Assembly (NCBI RefSeq): GCF_900103545.1
Contig: NZ_FNHH01000018.1
Span: 1-64,000, forward strand
Length of the DNA stretch: 64,000 bases
Direction of reading: 5' to 3'
DNA from: Daejeonella rubra
Lineage (GTDB): Bacteria > Bacteroidota > Bacteroidia > Sphingobacteriales > Sphingobacteriaceae
In this document: in pieces, positions 27,506 through 36,583 of the stretch
Numbering within the stretch: the stretch's first letter is position 1
How the letters are laid out: every line of letters starts with the position of its first letter
Notes under the pieces: generated by a model
Databases searched by the model: none
The model's input: the letters and a program-made list of their open reading frames with translations, nothing else
What the model was told of the DNA's origin: nothing
Position numbers and translations under genes: made by a program

Positions 27506-28201
27506 CTAAACTTTCAGAAAACACAAGGTAATTAGCTGCTGATCTGCGATAGTCCATTGAAACTGCAGTTTTTCCAAATCGTATCCCGGATCATAATCCT
27601 CTTTGATAACTTTTATACTTATTTTTTCATCCATCATATGGAACTCTACATCATTGAATTCAAGAAATTGCCTTGTTAACGGATATTGGAACTTATAAAA
27701 ACATTCTTTCAGGGAAAAAAGCAGGGTAGGGTACATATTCTGATCTTCTTCGTTCAGTGAATTTAGAAATTGTTGCTCTGATTCCAGAAATAAGATGTTC
27801 CACATATTCAATTCTACGCCTGCAATGGTCTCAATGTCAAGTCCCACAGATACGATATCCTTGCGTTTCCCTACAATTGCACCAGTTAGTTGAGAGGAAT
27901 GACTGATAGATCCCACCATACCTTCAGGCCATACCGGCTGTTTGCCGGAATCTCTTAGAATTTCTGTATGATCTATTCCGAGCTGTTCTAAAGCTTTTCT
28001 GGCACAAAAGCGGCCTGTGCTGAAATCTGTTTTTCTTTTGCTTGCAGATCCTTCAACCAAAGCCAGCTCTGCGGGGTATAATTCTTCAATTCCCTTAAAA
28101 TCTGTAGTAAAGTATTGTGAAAAAAGAGGTGAAAGTGTAGGAAATGCTAAGATCATAGTCAAATTTAATACCTGAAATGCCATGAAGAGATAAAAGTTCA
28201 A
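27506..28201 (-). CDS. 4'-phosphopantetheinyl transferase
   Basis: The protein carries the Sfp/EntD-type signatures: GSISHSSQL near residue 97, VGLDIE near 117-122 (Mg2+ and CoA binding) and FSLKECFYKFQYP near 162-174. It transfers the phosphopantetheine arm of CoA to a Ser of acyl- or peptidyl-carrier proteins. No polyketide, peptide-synthetase or carrier-protein gene is nearby, so it may serve fatty-acid synthesis or a distant cluster. Three in-frame ATGs compete for the start (28201, 28183, 28156); the third, giving MILAFPTLSPLFSQ, is an attractive alternative. The length of 216-231 residues is normal. Confidence 0.85.
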   Translation of the reverse strand: MNFYLFMAFQVLNLTMILAFPTLSPLFSQYFTTDFKGIEELYPAELALVEGSASKRKTDFSTGRFCARKALEQLGIDHTEILRDSGKQPVWPEGMVGSISHSSQLTGAIVGKRKDIVSVGLDIETIAGVELNMWNILFLESEQQFLNSLNEEDQNMYPTLLFSLKECFYKFQYPLTRQFLEFNDVEFHMMDEKISIKVIKEDYDPGYDLEKLQFQWTIADQQLITLCFLKV

Positions 28202-28306
28202 AAAATTTGCACTTTAATCATTTAACTCAGGATAGAACATGACAGATAAGGATTTAATACTTTCTAAATTGGGATTCAATTTTAAAAGGTTCCTGGTATT
28301 AAAATT

Positions 28307-29518
28307 ATGAACAGCAAATCGAAACCATTGGTGCATACAATTTTTGCATTCCTTGTATTTTTCATCACATTTTCTCTGTCTGCACAAGAAAAATTGGCGT
28401 CAAAAGGTCATATTCCGATCCTTGGTTGGTACAGTATCCCGCCGGAAGAAGCGACTGTTGCACGCTATCAGGAAATGAAAGATGCAGGTTTTGATATCAG
28501 CTTTTCCTTTCTGGGGAGCCCGGAAGATGTTCAAAAATCGCTGGATGCGGCACAAAAGGCAGGTATGAAGATCGTGATCAGCTGTCCGGAGTTGAAAACG
28601 GAGACTGAGAAGACCGTTAAACGCTTTATGACCCACCCGGCTCTTGCAGGATATTTCCTTAGAGACGAACCCGCAATGGATGCTTTCACAGAACTTGGAA
28701 ACTGGGCGAAACGTGTAAATGCAGTGGATCCTAAAAATTTCTGTTATGTAAACCTGTTTCCAAATTATGCTACGGCAGCCCAATTGGGTACAAGTGATTA
28801 CCGGGAATATGTAAATAAATTTGCCAAAGAAGTCCCGCTGCATTTCCTTTCCTATGATTCTTATCCGCTTACTTCAGCTGAAGGAGTGTACACAAAATGG
28901 CATCAGAATCTCGAAATTTTTGCTGATGAGGCAAAGAAAGCCGGAAAACCTTTCTGGGGATTTGCACAATCTGTTTTGTTTGATGATTTTCATGAAGACC
29001 CAACATTAGCTACCATGCGTGTGCAGATGTACACCAATCTTGCCTATGGTGCTCAGGGATTACAATATTTCACCTACTGGACTCCCGTATCTTCAACTGA
29101 AGATTTTCGCGGAGCACCTATTTCACTGGGGGGCAAAAGATCAACAGTTTATGATCATATTAAAATATTAAACCAGGAGATAAAAAATCTTGCCGGAGTA
29201 TTTTATGGATCCAAACTCGTTTCAATTAAATATGCCGGAAAAGAAACGCCAATTGGAACAAACCGATTATCCACCCTTCCGGAATCTTTGAAAGTTCTGG
29301 AAACCGGTGGCAAGCCTGCCATTGTATCCATTCTTGAAAACGGAGATAAGCGATTTCTTTTGATCGTTAATATGGATTATAAGCACAGTATGAAGCTGAC
29401 ACTTTTGGGTGATGATAATCTGAAGAGGATATTGAAAGATGGCACAATTGTGCCTGCAAGCGTTTATGATACCACAATTGATGTAGGTGCTGGTGATATT
29501 GCGGTGTATATGTTTTAA
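28307..29518 (+). CDS. Secreted TIM-barrel glycosidase-like protein
   Basis: A signal peptide (FAFLVFFITFSLSAQEK) is followed by a fold that looks like a (beta/alpha)8 glycoside hydrolase: ILGWYSIPPEE, MKIVISC, LAGYFLRDEP (the Glu in RDEP is a plausible acid/base residue), PLHFLSYDSYP and WGFAQSV. A small C-terminal beta-domain of about 80 residues (residues 320-403, RFLLIVNMDYKHSM) resembles the sandwich that caps GH42-like enzymes. Distant similarity to beta-galactosidase-like families is likely, but I cannot assign a family or substrate. It precedes a secreted endonuclease/phosphatase-family gene by 77 bases. Confidence 0.65.
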   Translation: MNSKSKPLVHTIFAFLVFFITFSLSAQEKLASKGHIPILGWYSIPPEEATVARYQEMKDAGFDISFSFLGSPEDVQKSLDAAQKAGMKIVISCPELKTETEKTVKRFMTHPALAGYFLRDEPAMDAFTELGNWAKRVNAVDPKNFCYVNLFPNYATAAQLGTSDYREYVNKFAKEVPLHFLSYDSYPLTSAEGVYTKWHQNLEIFADEAKKAGKPFWGFAQSVLFDDFHEDPTLATMRVQMYTNLAYGAQGLQYFTYWTPVSSTEDFRGAPISLGGKRSTVYDHIKILNQEIKNLAGVFYGSKLVSIKYAGKETPIGTNRLSTLPESLKVLETGGKPAIVSILENGDKRFLLIVNMDYKHSMKLTLLGDDNLKRILKDGTIVPASVYDTTIDVGAGDIAVYMF

Positions 29519-29595
29519 TTGACATTAATTGAGTGAAAGTGGTATAATGATTTCACTTATAGCTGATTGGAACAAATATTTTATATGTCACATAT

Positions 29596-30432
29596 ATGAA
29601 CATCAGAACAGCTTTTATTACAGGAATTCTTTTAATTTCAATGTTGAGTGCCAGTGCACAGTCTTTCACAGTAGCAACGTTTAATATACGCTATGATAAC
29701 CCCCGCGATTCAGGTAATCTTTGGGTTAACCGTGCTCCTGTGGTCTCCAATTTGATACGATTCCATGATTTTGATGTATTCGGAGTACAGGAAGCATTAA
29801 AGAATCAATTGGATGATATCAGCAGCAATCTACCTGAGTATGCACGGTATGGAGCTGGGCGGGATGATGGCAAAGAGGCCGGTGAACATTCTTCGATCTA
29901 TTACAAAAAGGATATGTTCAGGGTGCTTAAAAGTGGCGATTTCTGGCTTTCACAAACTCCTGATAAACCAGGTAAGGGCTGGGATGCTACATGCTGTAAC
30001 AGGATCTGTTCATGGGTTTACCTGGAAAATATCAAAACCCGAAAAAAGTTCTACCTGTTCAACGTGCATTTTGATCACCAGGGTGTAGTGGCCAGGAAAG
30101 AAAGTGGAAATCTGATGATTCAAAAGATTAAGGAAATTGCCGGAAATCAACCAGTACTATTAACAGGAGACCTTAATGGTACCCGTGAAAGTGAATGGTA
30201 TCTTTCTATCGCCAATTCGGGGATATTGAAGGATTCTTATTCAGGTGTAAAATATCCTTATGAGAATAATTCATCTTCAAATGGGTTCAGAACCCCAAGG
30301 GGAATGGGAGTGATTGATCATATATTTATGTCAAAACACTTCTCCTCAAGTAAATGGGGGATACTTACCGATACCTATTTCGGAAAATTCCCATCAGATC
30401 ATTTTCCAGTAATTACAAAAGTAGAACTCTGA
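29596..30432 (+). CDS. Secreted endonuclease/exonuclease/phosphatase-family protein
   Basis: A signal peptide ends at LSASAQS. The mature protein shows the EEP fold motifs: VATFNIRYDN, GVQEAL with the metal-binding Glu, NVHFDHQG with the catalytic His, LLTGDLNG with Asp and Asn, and IDHIFMS with SDHFPVI as the final Asp-His pair. Members cleave phosphodiesters in nucleic acids, sphingomyelin or inositol phosphates. The short secreted Bacteroidota forms are uncharacterised as far as I know. The length of 278 residues is typical. A strong terminator follows. Confidence 0.88.
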   Translation: MNIRTAFITGILLISMLSASAQSFTVATFNIRYDNPRDSGNLWVNRAPVVSNLIRFHDFDVFGVQEALKNQLDDISSNLPEYARYGAGRDDGKEAGEHSSIYYKKDMFRVLKSGDFWLSQTPDKPGKGWDATCCNRICSWVYLENIKTRKKFYLFNVHFDHQGVVARKESGNLMIQKIKEIAGNQPVLLTGDLNGTRESEWYLSIANSGILKDSYSGVKYPYENNSSSNGFRTPRGMGVIDHIFMSKHFSSSKWGILTDTYFGKFPSDHFPVITKVEL

Positions 30433-30458
30433 TAATACTGATCAGATAAGTTTAATTA

Positions 30459-30490
30459 ACAGGGAGTCTGCAAAGGCTCCCTGTTTTTTT
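30459..30490 (+). terminator. Rho-independent terminator
   Basis: ACAGGGAG and CTCCCTGT form the stem, followed by TTTTTTT, about 30 bases after the endonuclease-family gene. Confidence 0.9.
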
Positions 30491-30631
30491 GTTCAGACAA
30501 TCTCTTTCTGTACACAAGCTGTATTCATCTTAATTCTCTTAAAGGTTTATAAAACTAATTTGAATAACATTTTCATTACTAAATGATCCTTAACTATGGA
30601 ATTTGTATTTTTAATAAAAAACTTATAAAAT

Positions 30632-31153
30632 ATGAAAGCAATAATCAAAATAGTTCTGCTTCTACTACTTACTTCTCCGCTTTTGATTCAGGCTCAGACA
30701 AAATTAAAAGCAGGCGATAAAGCACCTGATTTTACTTCAAAGGATCAAAATGGTAAAACAGTTTCCCTGCGCCAGTTTAAAGGCAAAAAATTAGTGCTTT
30801 ATTTTTATCCAAAAGATAATACTTCAGGATGTACTGCTCAGGCTTGCAGCTTACGCGATAATTTTAAGGAACTTAAAAAGGAAGGTTATACTATTCTTGG
30901 AGTAAGTGTTGATGATGAAGCATCACACAGAGGCTTCATCGAAAAGAATGCTTTACCCTTCTCTTTGCTTGCAGATGTGGATAAAACTATCGTAACTAAT
31001 TATGGTGTCTGGACAGAGAAAGAAAGAAATGGTGTAAAGTCTTTTAGTACTACTCGTACCACTTTTTTAATCAATAAGGATGGTTATATCAACCGTGTGA
31101 TCACTGAGATCGATACAAAAAATCATGCCGGTCAGATATTAGGCAAGAATTAG
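30632..31153 (+). CDS. Exported peroxiredoxin (Bcp/thiol peroxidase type)
   Basis: The protein has a signal peptide (MKAIIKIVLLLLLTSPLLIQ, cleaved near AQT) and a thioredoxin-fold AhpC/TSA domain. The peroxidatic Cys67 and a second Cys72 lie in SGCTAQACSLRD, the five-residue spacing of the atypical 2-Cys Bcp group. The upstream motif APDFTSKDQNGKTVSL is also standard. It reduces hydrogen peroxide and organic hydroperoxides, here in the periplasm because of the signal peptide; most Bcp proteins are cytosolic. The gene is flanked by terminators on both sides and so is transcribed alone. Confidence 0.9.
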   Translation: MKAIIKIVLLLLLTSPLLIQAQTKLKAGDKAPDFTSKDQNGKTVSLRQFKGKKLVLYFYPKDNTSGCTAQACSLRDNFKELKKEGYTILGVSVDDEASHRGFIEKNALPFSLLADVDKTIVTNYGVWTEKERNGVKSFSTTRTTFLINKDGYINRVITEIDTKNHAGQILGKN

Positions 31154-31213
31154 ATATTATTAACGATCTGAATTGATTTTAAAATATAATTCAGAAAGGC
31201 GTAGTTTAAATCA

Positions 31214-31242
31214 TAAAAAAGGGTCCAACAGGACCCTTTTTT
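31214..31242. terminator. Bidirectional rho-independent terminator
   Basis: AAAAAAGGGTCC, a four-base loop AACA, then GGACCCTTTTTT form a symmetrical terminator between the converging peroxiredoxin and tatA genes. Confidence 0.95.
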
Positions 31243-31245
31243 ATG

Positions 31246-31431
31246 TTAGCTTTCTTTTATAGCTGGAGCCGGTTTTGCTTCAGTTTCTTCTGATACTCCA
31301 TCTTTTCCATCTTTGAATTCTTTCATGCCACGGCCTAAACCACGCATAAGCTCAGGAAGTTTCTTTCCTCCGAACATCAATAATATTACCACTACAATTA
31401 AAATAATTTCGGGACCACCTAAACCTGCCAT
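31246..31431 (-). CDS. tatA: Twin-arginine translocase subunit TatA/E
   Basis: This 61-residue protein has the TatA pattern: a short N-terminal transmembrane helix (PEIILIVVVILLMFGGKKLPEL, about 7-28), the FGGKKLPEL hinge and an amphipathic helix (MRGLGRGMKEFKDG), with a charged tail. It forms the protein-conducting part of the Tat pathway in the inner membrane. Tat-like signals occur in this window on the epimerase-like and DUF1501 proteins. tatC is not nearby. Confidence 0.93.
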   Translation of the reverse strand: MAGLGGPEIILIVVVILLMFGGKKLPELMRGLGRGMKEFKDGKDGVSEETEAKPAPAIKES

Positions 31432-31649
31432 AATATTCTTTTTTAAATTTTAATCAATTTGGGAATAATTATGGATTTAAAAAAGATTGTTCATTAATCT
31501 GTTACAAAAAAATTTCTTGTATTTGACTGAATATAACTTTCGGCCATTAAAATTTAACATGTCATATTAATCAAGATCAAGTGATTGAATGATTTTCATC
31601 AATATTCGGTAAGCCTGTTTTCGCCAAATTTGTATATAAATTTTTTATC

Positions 31650-32015
31650 GTGAAAACTTTCCCCTCATTAAATATGGCCATTTTTGACCTTCGAAAGAGA
31701 GGATATCGACTCGATTTTAGTTTTACTTCCGGGTACCTTATTTGTGCTCATCAGAATATCAAAATTAATTTATCAGAAATTGAAATAGAAGAAATATATA
31801 AATTCCCTTCCATCGATCAGCCAGGAAAACAGTATATATTATGCGCATTAAAAACCAATGAGGGACACAGAGGAATTCTATATGATTGTTCAGACCAGAT
31901 CTTTAAGCTCTTCGAAATTGTAAGGTATGAAGAACAGTCATCCACTTCATTAAGAACCAGCAATAGAGGAAAATATCCACCATCGTCTTCAGGCATGATT
32001 TTATCAAGGCGGTAA
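31650..32015 (+). CDS. Conserved hypothetical small protein
   Basis: The 121-residue protein starts at a GTG (31650). This start is favoured because the segment before LRKRGY (MKTFPSLNMAIFD) resembles the N-terminus of small Sphingobacteriaceae proteins as I remember them; the ATG at 31674 is the alternative. Those proteins are sometimes misnamed phosphoribosylpyrophosphate synthetase despite being about 100 residues. No catalytic motif is visible; alternating strands (LICAHQNIKINLSEIEIEEI, YILCALKT) suggest a small alpha/beta fold. A polar, Ser/Arg-rich tail follows residue 95. It precedes the next gene by 18 bases. Confidence 0.6.
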   Translation: MKTFPSLNMAIFDLRKRGYRLDFSFTSGYLICAHQNIKINLSEIEIEEIYKFPSIDQPGKQYILCALKTNEGHRGILYDCSDQIFKLFEIVRYEEQSSTSLRTSNRGKYPPSSSGMILSRR

Positions 32016-32033
32016 ATAATTAATAATTCAGAA

Positions 32034-32624
32034 ATGAAAATAAGATCGAAAGAAATGCCTGTGCAATCTGCTAAGAATTCAGAGGATCATCCGCTTAAAA
32101 AAAAATATAGCCTTTCTTCAACATCGGCCAGAAAAAATGCTCCCTTGTTTAGAGGTTTGAATTTTGAAGGCCAGGTACAGAATGAGGACTCAGAAAATAC
32201 ATCCAGGTTTCCGGTGTATAATCAAAAGATCCTGAAGTTATTAGATGACCTTGAATGCCCGGTTCTGTTGCTGCCCCGTTTAAAAAGTGGTAATAGTATC
32301 AAGCAAATTGGATTTTTTACTGATATCCGATTTACAGGTATCTCCACAATTGCAATGATAGTTAAGATTGCAAAATCATTTCAGGCGGGTTTAACCCTTT
32401 TTAATTTTGCTGAGCCCGCCATCCCTGAAATGGATCAAGATTATGCAAATAATTTTTTTTTGAAAAAAGGAATGTTCAAAGTCAATGGCATGGAAGTTGA
32501 ACTTGTCAATGTTGAAAAAGCTATCGCATATAAAAACCTCGAATCTATACTGGATAATCGAAATATTGACATGATAGCCACAATGAATGGTAGAAAAGAG
32601 CTGCTTTATAAGTTAGATCTATAA
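32034..32624 (+). CDS. Hypothetical protein, possible universal-stress-like domain
   Basis: The 196-residue protein has a polar, probably disordered N-terminus (1-60). Its C-terminal domain (about 70-196) has alternating strands and helices: CPVLLLPRL, QIGFFTDIRFTGISTIAMIV, AGLTLFNFAEPAIPEM and NIDMIATMNGRKELLY. The pattern is reminiscent of the second domain of Bacteroidota universal stress proteins, but the ATP-binding Gly-rich motif was not found. It follows the small conserved protein by 18 bases and probably shares its transcript. Function unassigned. Confidence 0.5.
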   Translation: MKIRSKEMPVQSAKNSEDHPLKKKYSLSSTSARKNAPLFRGLNFEGQVQNEDSENTSRFPVYNQKILKLLDDLECPVLLLPRLKSGNSIKQIGFFTDIRFTGISTIAMIVKIAKSFQAGLTLFNFAEPAIPEMDQDYANNFFLKKGMFKVNGMEVELVNVEKAIAYKNLESILDNRNIDMIATMNGRKELLYKLDL

Positions 32625-32703
32625 TGATTTTTTCAAATTGACCTGGTATACAGATCATTTGAACCTGCCAAATAAAACAGGATCCTTTTAATACTGATAT
32701 TCT

Positions 32704-33723
32704 ATGTTATTACCCTTTGAAGCCTCTTTAAAACACAAAAAAAATTACAAGACTGGCAGTCTCATATTAGCAGGTGATATTGGTGGAACCAAAACAAATC
32801 TGACACTTTATAAAGTGGAAGAAGATCAGTTAATACCCGTAAATGAGGCTCACTATATAACTGCGGATTATAATAGCCTTATTGAACTTACAAGTTTATT
32901 CATGCAAAACCTCCCTGATCCGGATTTTATTTGTTTTGGGGTTGCCGGACCAGTGATCAGCGGACATGCAAAATTTTCAAACATAAAATGGGAAGTTGAT
33001 AGTAAAGAACTATCTGAACATTTCAATAAGATGATATATGTCATAAATGACCTTGAAGCAACAGCATACGGTCTGGCGATGCTCTCAGAAAAGGAAGTTA
33101 CTATTGTCCATAAAGGCATAGAACATGTGCCAGGGAATGCGGCTGTCATCGCACCAGGCACAGGTCTGGGTGAAGCAGGGCTATATTGGGATGGGAAATA
33201 TTATCATCCTTTTGCTACTGAAGGCGGGCATTCTGATTTTGCACCTCGTAGTATGTTTGATTTTGAACTCTTTCTGTACCTTCAAAAACAATTTGGCCAC
33301 GTGAGCTGGGAACGCCTGCTTAGCGGACCGGGAATTATTCATATCTATCAATTTTTAATCATGGAATTGAAAAGAAAAGAATCTGCCTGGCTAAAAGAAA
33401 AATTTGTTAATGGTTTAGATGCTGCAGTCATTAGTCAGAATGTTCAAAAATGTAATGTCTGTAAAGAAACAATGGAGATATTTATTCGCTATCTGGCATA
33501 TGAATCAGCAAATTTGGTTTTAAAGTTTAACGCTACAGGTGGACTGTACATTGGTGGAGGAATTGCACCCTATATCCTTGACCTTTTTGAAAGTAATGAT
33601 TTTAAAACAAATTTCTGTCAGAGCGGCCGCTTAAATGATCTGGTTGAGAAAGTTACTGTATATGTAATTCTTAATACAAAAGCGGCACTTCTGGGGGCAG
33701 CATGGTATGGAATAAAAAATTAG
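32704..33723 (+). CDS. glk: Glucokinase
   Basis: This 339-residue protein carries the bacterial glucokinase (Glk) set: the phosphate-binding AGDIGGTKTNLTLY near 24-37, CFGVAGPVISG, the sugar-binding INDLEATAYGL, the adenosine motif APGTGLGEAGL, and EGGHSDFAPRS with the conserved Glu and His. It phosphorylates glucose with ATP to glucose 6-phosphate in the cytosol. There are about 19 extra residues before the usual start. It sits 79 bases after the universal-stress-like gene; a shared transcript is possible. Confidence 0.92.
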   Translation: MLLPFEASLKHKKNYKTGSLILAGDIGGTKTNLTLYKVEEDQLIPVNEAHYITADYNSLIELTSLFMQNLPDPDFICFGVAGPVISGHAKFSNIKWEVDSKELSEHFNKMIYVINDLEATAYGLAMLSEKEVTIVHKGIEHVPGNAAVIAPGTGLGEAGLYWDGKYYHPFATEGGHSDFAPRSMFDFELFLYLQKQFGHVSWERLLSGPGIIHIYQFLIMELKRKESAWLKEKFVNGLDAAVISQNVQKCNVCKETMEIFIRYLAYESANLVLKFNATGGLYIGGGIAPYILDLFESNDFKTNFCQSGRLNDLVEKVTVYVILNTKAALLGAAWYGIKN

Positions 33724-33764
33724 TGTTAAACGATTAAATTCCTTATTTCTGGTGTAATTACTTT

Positions 33765-34232
33765 TCAGACCACGGGATGAGTACCACTTTCAAACCTCCC
33801 GGTTTTATTGTTTAAAGTAATTTTGAATAGAATAAGTTCAATTTTAGTCTCGATATCATATTCATCTGATGCAATTGCATGGAAGGGATGCCCGGCAGGA
33901 TCATCTACCAATGGCATGATCTTGTGAATAAGGCCCTGCATTGCCCGGCCACGCTCTTCCTGATCAGTTATTTCTTCGAATTTGCCCCAGGCAATAACCG
34001 TTTGCCAGCGAAATATGGATTGTATCTCCTCAACCTCAAAACATACTTCAGGGTTCTTTCGCATCATCTCTATTTTTTTTCCTGCAGCAGAATGAGAAAT
34101 AATATGGGTTCCATCGTATATATAATTCGTGGGAACAATATATGTAGCCCCATCAGCATGACAGGCTATGCGTCCTATTACCTGTCTTTTTAATAGACTA
34201 TCGATTTCAGTTTCACTTAAATTTCCCAGCAT
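33765..34232 (-). CDS. PNPOx-like flavin-binding protein
   Basis: The 155-residue protein has the split-barrel fold of pyridoxamine-phosphate-oxidase-like proteins: IDSLLKRQVIGRIACHADG, TYIVPTNYIYDGTHIISHSA, KIEMMRKNPEVCFEVEE and SVIAWGKFEEI-type strands. Such small proteins bind FMN or F420-like cofactors and are often general-stress or nitroreductase-like flavoproteins. It is the last gene of a very tight three-gene minus-strand operon after a TerB-like gene and a 45-residue ORF, with 11-base gaps. Substrate unknown. Confidence 0.82.
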   Translation of the reverse strand: MLGNLSETEIDSLLKRQVIGRIACHADGATYIVPTNYIYDGTHIISHSAAGKKIEMMRKNPEVCFEVEEIQSIFRWQTVIAWGKFEEITDQEERGRAMQGLIHKIMPLVDDPAGHPFHAIASDEYDIETKIELILFKITLNNKTGRFESGTHPVV

Positions 34233-34243
34233 AATTCAGGATT

Positions 34244-34381
34244 TTAAATTTCATTGGATAAATAATTAAGAATTGTAGATCCCAATTCTTCTTTGTTCAG
34301 GGTTTTGATCTTCTGAATCAATTTGTTCATTACCTGTCTTAAAGAAATAATAAACTCGTTGTTTCTTTGTAATAGATACAT
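34244..34381 (-). CDS. 45-residue helical ORF inside a tight operon
   Basis: The frame runs from an ATG at 34381 to a TAA at 34244-34246. It begins MYLLQRNNEFIISLRQ, continues with a Lys-rich amphipathic stretch (NKLIQKIKTLNKEEL) and ends NYLSNEI. It fits exactly between its neighbours: 11 bases after the TerB-like stop and 11 bases before the PNPOx-like start. That spacing supports a real small gene. No family is recognised; it may be a helical partner of one of its neighbours. Confidence 0.6.
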   Translation of the reverse strand: MYLLQRNNEFIISLRQVMNKLIQKIKTLNKEELGSTILNYLSNEI

Positions 34382-34392
34382 ATTCAGAATCA

Positions 34393-34800
34393 TCAGGATT
34401 CGGCTAATGCGCGCTCAAGCCGGCTCATAAAAACCAGCTCTGATTTATTTTTGGCTGAATAGGATGAAGTAATAGCAGATGCGGTCTGAAAGATCATTTC
34501 CTTCACTTTCTCATTAAACAGTTCCGGATATTTCTTTTTAAAAAGCTGTAGACTATGAATTGCCTTACCCGGATCCGGGTGCTTGTCATTTAACCAGTCG
34601 AATACAATTTCGATCTGGTATGCTGAATCTGTTTCGAACTCATCAAAAGTTTGGTCCAGAGCTAACCATTGCGATTTTACTGATTTACGAAGCTCGTCAA
34701 GTTCTTCTTTTCTAACCACTTTGTCGATTGCTGCTGCAGCATAAAATATTTTACCCAGCAGCTGATAAAATCTCAATATTGTCCTATTAGAATACTTCAT
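34393..34800 (-). CDS. TerB-like helical protein
   Basis: The 135-residue all-helical protein has the opening LLGKIFYAAAAIDKVVRKEELDEL, which resembles the acidic metal-binding first half of TerB/tellurite-resistance-like domains, with the usual DG replaced by DK. No other Ter gene is present. It heads the three-gene minus-strand operon with the 45-residue ORF and the PNPOx-like gene. A general-stress role is plausible but not demonstrated. Confidence 0.55.
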   Translation of the reverse strand: MKYSNRTILRFYQLLGKIFYAAAAIDKVVRKEELDELRKSVKSQWLALDQTFDEFETDSAYQIEIVFDWLNDKHPDPGKAIHSLQLFKKKYPELFNEKVKEMIFQTASAITSSYSAKNKSELVFMSRLERALAES

Positions 34801-35174
34801 TGACCTCTCTGTTTTTTAAAATCCTGTCTGTTGAATTTTTCTTCCTAAGACTGACCTTAGTTTTATAATTAGGTCAAAACTGCATTATTTAGTTAAGCTC
34901 ACCTATGATAATGGTTGGCACTTCGTATGATGCTGGTCAGAAATGGGCAATGAAAACAGGTGTTTAATAGAAAAAGACTTTGATCCACCGAAGTTCATGC
35001 CCGGATCAGCAGAATGCTTTCTATCCCTGATGATTGTGAGATTTAAGCGGATCCAATATGATTATTAGATAATTGCCAGAATATTAAGCAGGAATGAAAA
35101 ATTTTGGAACAAAAGAGTTAATCACCGATCAATCTGACGGAGGAATATTCATTGAATTGAAACAGCAATTTAAG
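34801..35174. other. Intergenic region
   Basis: This 374-base stretch lies between an M20 peptidase gene that ends at 35175 and the start of the TerB-like operon at 34800. It should hold the operon's promoter on the minus strand, but none was clear. A 34-codon frame beginning MKNFGTKELITDQ overlaps the peptidase end and was not called. Confidence 0.35.
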
Positions 35175-36467
35175 CTATTTGGCTATTCCTGCTTCTGAAA
35201 CTAACATCAGCAATCCAAATTTAATTGCTTCGGCACCATTCTCATTGATCCAATACTCATCCAAAGAATGAGCATTGCCACCTTTGCCGCCACGACCGAT
35301 CGTGATGCTGGGTATACCTAAAGAAATTGGAATATTTGAGTTTGTTGATCCGGTACCGGCAAAGGTTTTTCCTTTAAAAAATTCAATTACTGCAGCAGCT
35401 CTTTGGATCAAAGGCAAATCCTCTTTCTGAACTCCGGATGGGCGTTCTCCGATTTTTTCTACATTCAGGCTGAGCTTAGCTCCGGTTTTTACTCCGGAAT
35501 TATAGTCAATTAATGCTCTGTTCATCTGATCAAGTAATATTTTCTCAATACCCTTTAATTTTTCCGGACTTAAAGAACGCATGTCTACTTCGATCCATGT
35601 TTCAAAAGGAATGGAGTTCACTGATGTTCCTCCGCCAATCCGACCTACATTAAAAGTGGTTTTTGGACCGGAACTTACATAGGCACTCGCTGCAGTACTG
35701 AAATAATCTATCGCTTTTCCCATGGCATGATGCGGGTTGGCTAAACCAAATGCGCCCCAGGAATGACCGCCCGGTCCGTTAAAAGTGATCTTGTACCGTA
35801 TGGAGCCTAGTCCATTGGTGACTAATCTGCTGATATCGCCTCCATCAATAGCAATATGAGAGTCTATTTTTAAGTTGCCGGATTTGAAAATATTTTTGAT
35901 GCCTCTAAGGTCACCTAAACCTTCTTCGCCTACAGTAGCTGCAAATATTATATCAGATTCAGTAGTTATGGAGGCCTTATTCATCGCTTTTAGAACTGTT
36001 AGCATCATGCTGAGTGCCCTGGTATCATCACCTATTCCCGGAGCATAAAGGGTATCACCTTTCAATTTTACAGTCACATCAGTCTCAATTGGGAAAACTG
36101 TGTCCAGGTGAGCATCAATAAGTACCGTTTTCCCATTACCATTTCCCTTTCTCAATGCAAGTACATTCCCTGCCTCATCTATCCAAATACTATCAATTCC
36201 TGCTGCTTCAAGCATTTTTTTAAAATATTCTGCTCTTTTTTGTTCCTGAAATGGCGGAGCAGGAATTTGAGTAAGCTCAATCAGCTCCTTCATACTCACA
36301 GGCTCCAACTCCTGAATGATCGCAAAGGCTTTTTGGATTTTATCTGCACTGCTTATCTTCTCAATTTCCTTTTTGTAGGATGATTGCGCAACAATATTTT
36401 TTTCATTCTGAGCGTATAAGAAAAGTGTTGCTAAGAAAAGGATCGTAAACAGAGAGAGTTTTTTCAT
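35175..36467 (-). CDS. Exported M20-family metallopeptidase
   Basis: The 430-residue protein has a signal peptide (MKKLSLFTILFLATLFLYAQ) and the M20 di-zinc layout: IDAHLDTVF (first His and Asp), GIGDDTRALSMML (bridging Asp), ATVGEEGLGDL (catalytic Glu and ligand Glu), AIDGGD, and a late His in GNAHSLDEYW. A dimerisation lid domain lies about 215-330 (GPGGHSWG). It is closest in feel to PepT/aminoacylase-like exported peptidases. It probably trims peptides or acylated amino acids in the periplasm. Confidence 0.9.
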   Translation of the reverse strand: MKKLSLFTILFLATLFLYAQNEKNIVAQSSYKKEIEKISSADKIQKAFAIIQELEPVSMKELIELTQIPAPPFQEQKRAEYFKKMLEAAGIDSIWIDEAGNVLALRKGNGNGKTVLIDAHLDTVFPIETDVTVKLKGDTLYAPGIGDDTRALSMMLTVLKAMNKASITTESDIIFAATVGEEGLGDLRGIKNIFKSGNLKIDSHIAIDGGDISRLVTNGLGSIRYKITFNGPGGHSWGAFGLANPHHAMGKAIDYFSTAASAYVSSGPKTTFNVGRIGGGTSVNSIPFETWIEVDMRSLSPEKLKGIEKILLDQMNRALIDYNSGVKTGAKLSLNVEKIGERPSGVQKEDLPLIQRAAAVIEFFKGKTFAGTGSTNSNIPISLGIPSITIGRGGKGGNAHSLDEYWINENGAEAIKFGLLMLVSEAGIAK

Positions 36468-36583
36468 GAACGGGATGCTTGATTTACAATTTTTTGTGAA
36501 TAAATATAGGAATTCAAATAGCTACGCTTAAAATATTTTTTCTATCCTGAAGCAAATCAGCCTGCCCGGATGACTAAATAGTT

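Noticed and set aside
29582..29596. TATATGT-C-ACATATA palindrome as an operator
   Set aside because: It is low-complexity AT sequence touching the start codon and easily arises by chance.
35094..35198. 34-codon plus-strand frame beginning MKNFGTKELI
   Set aside because: It overlaps the 3' end of the M20 peptidase on the other strand and has no supporting spacing or homology.
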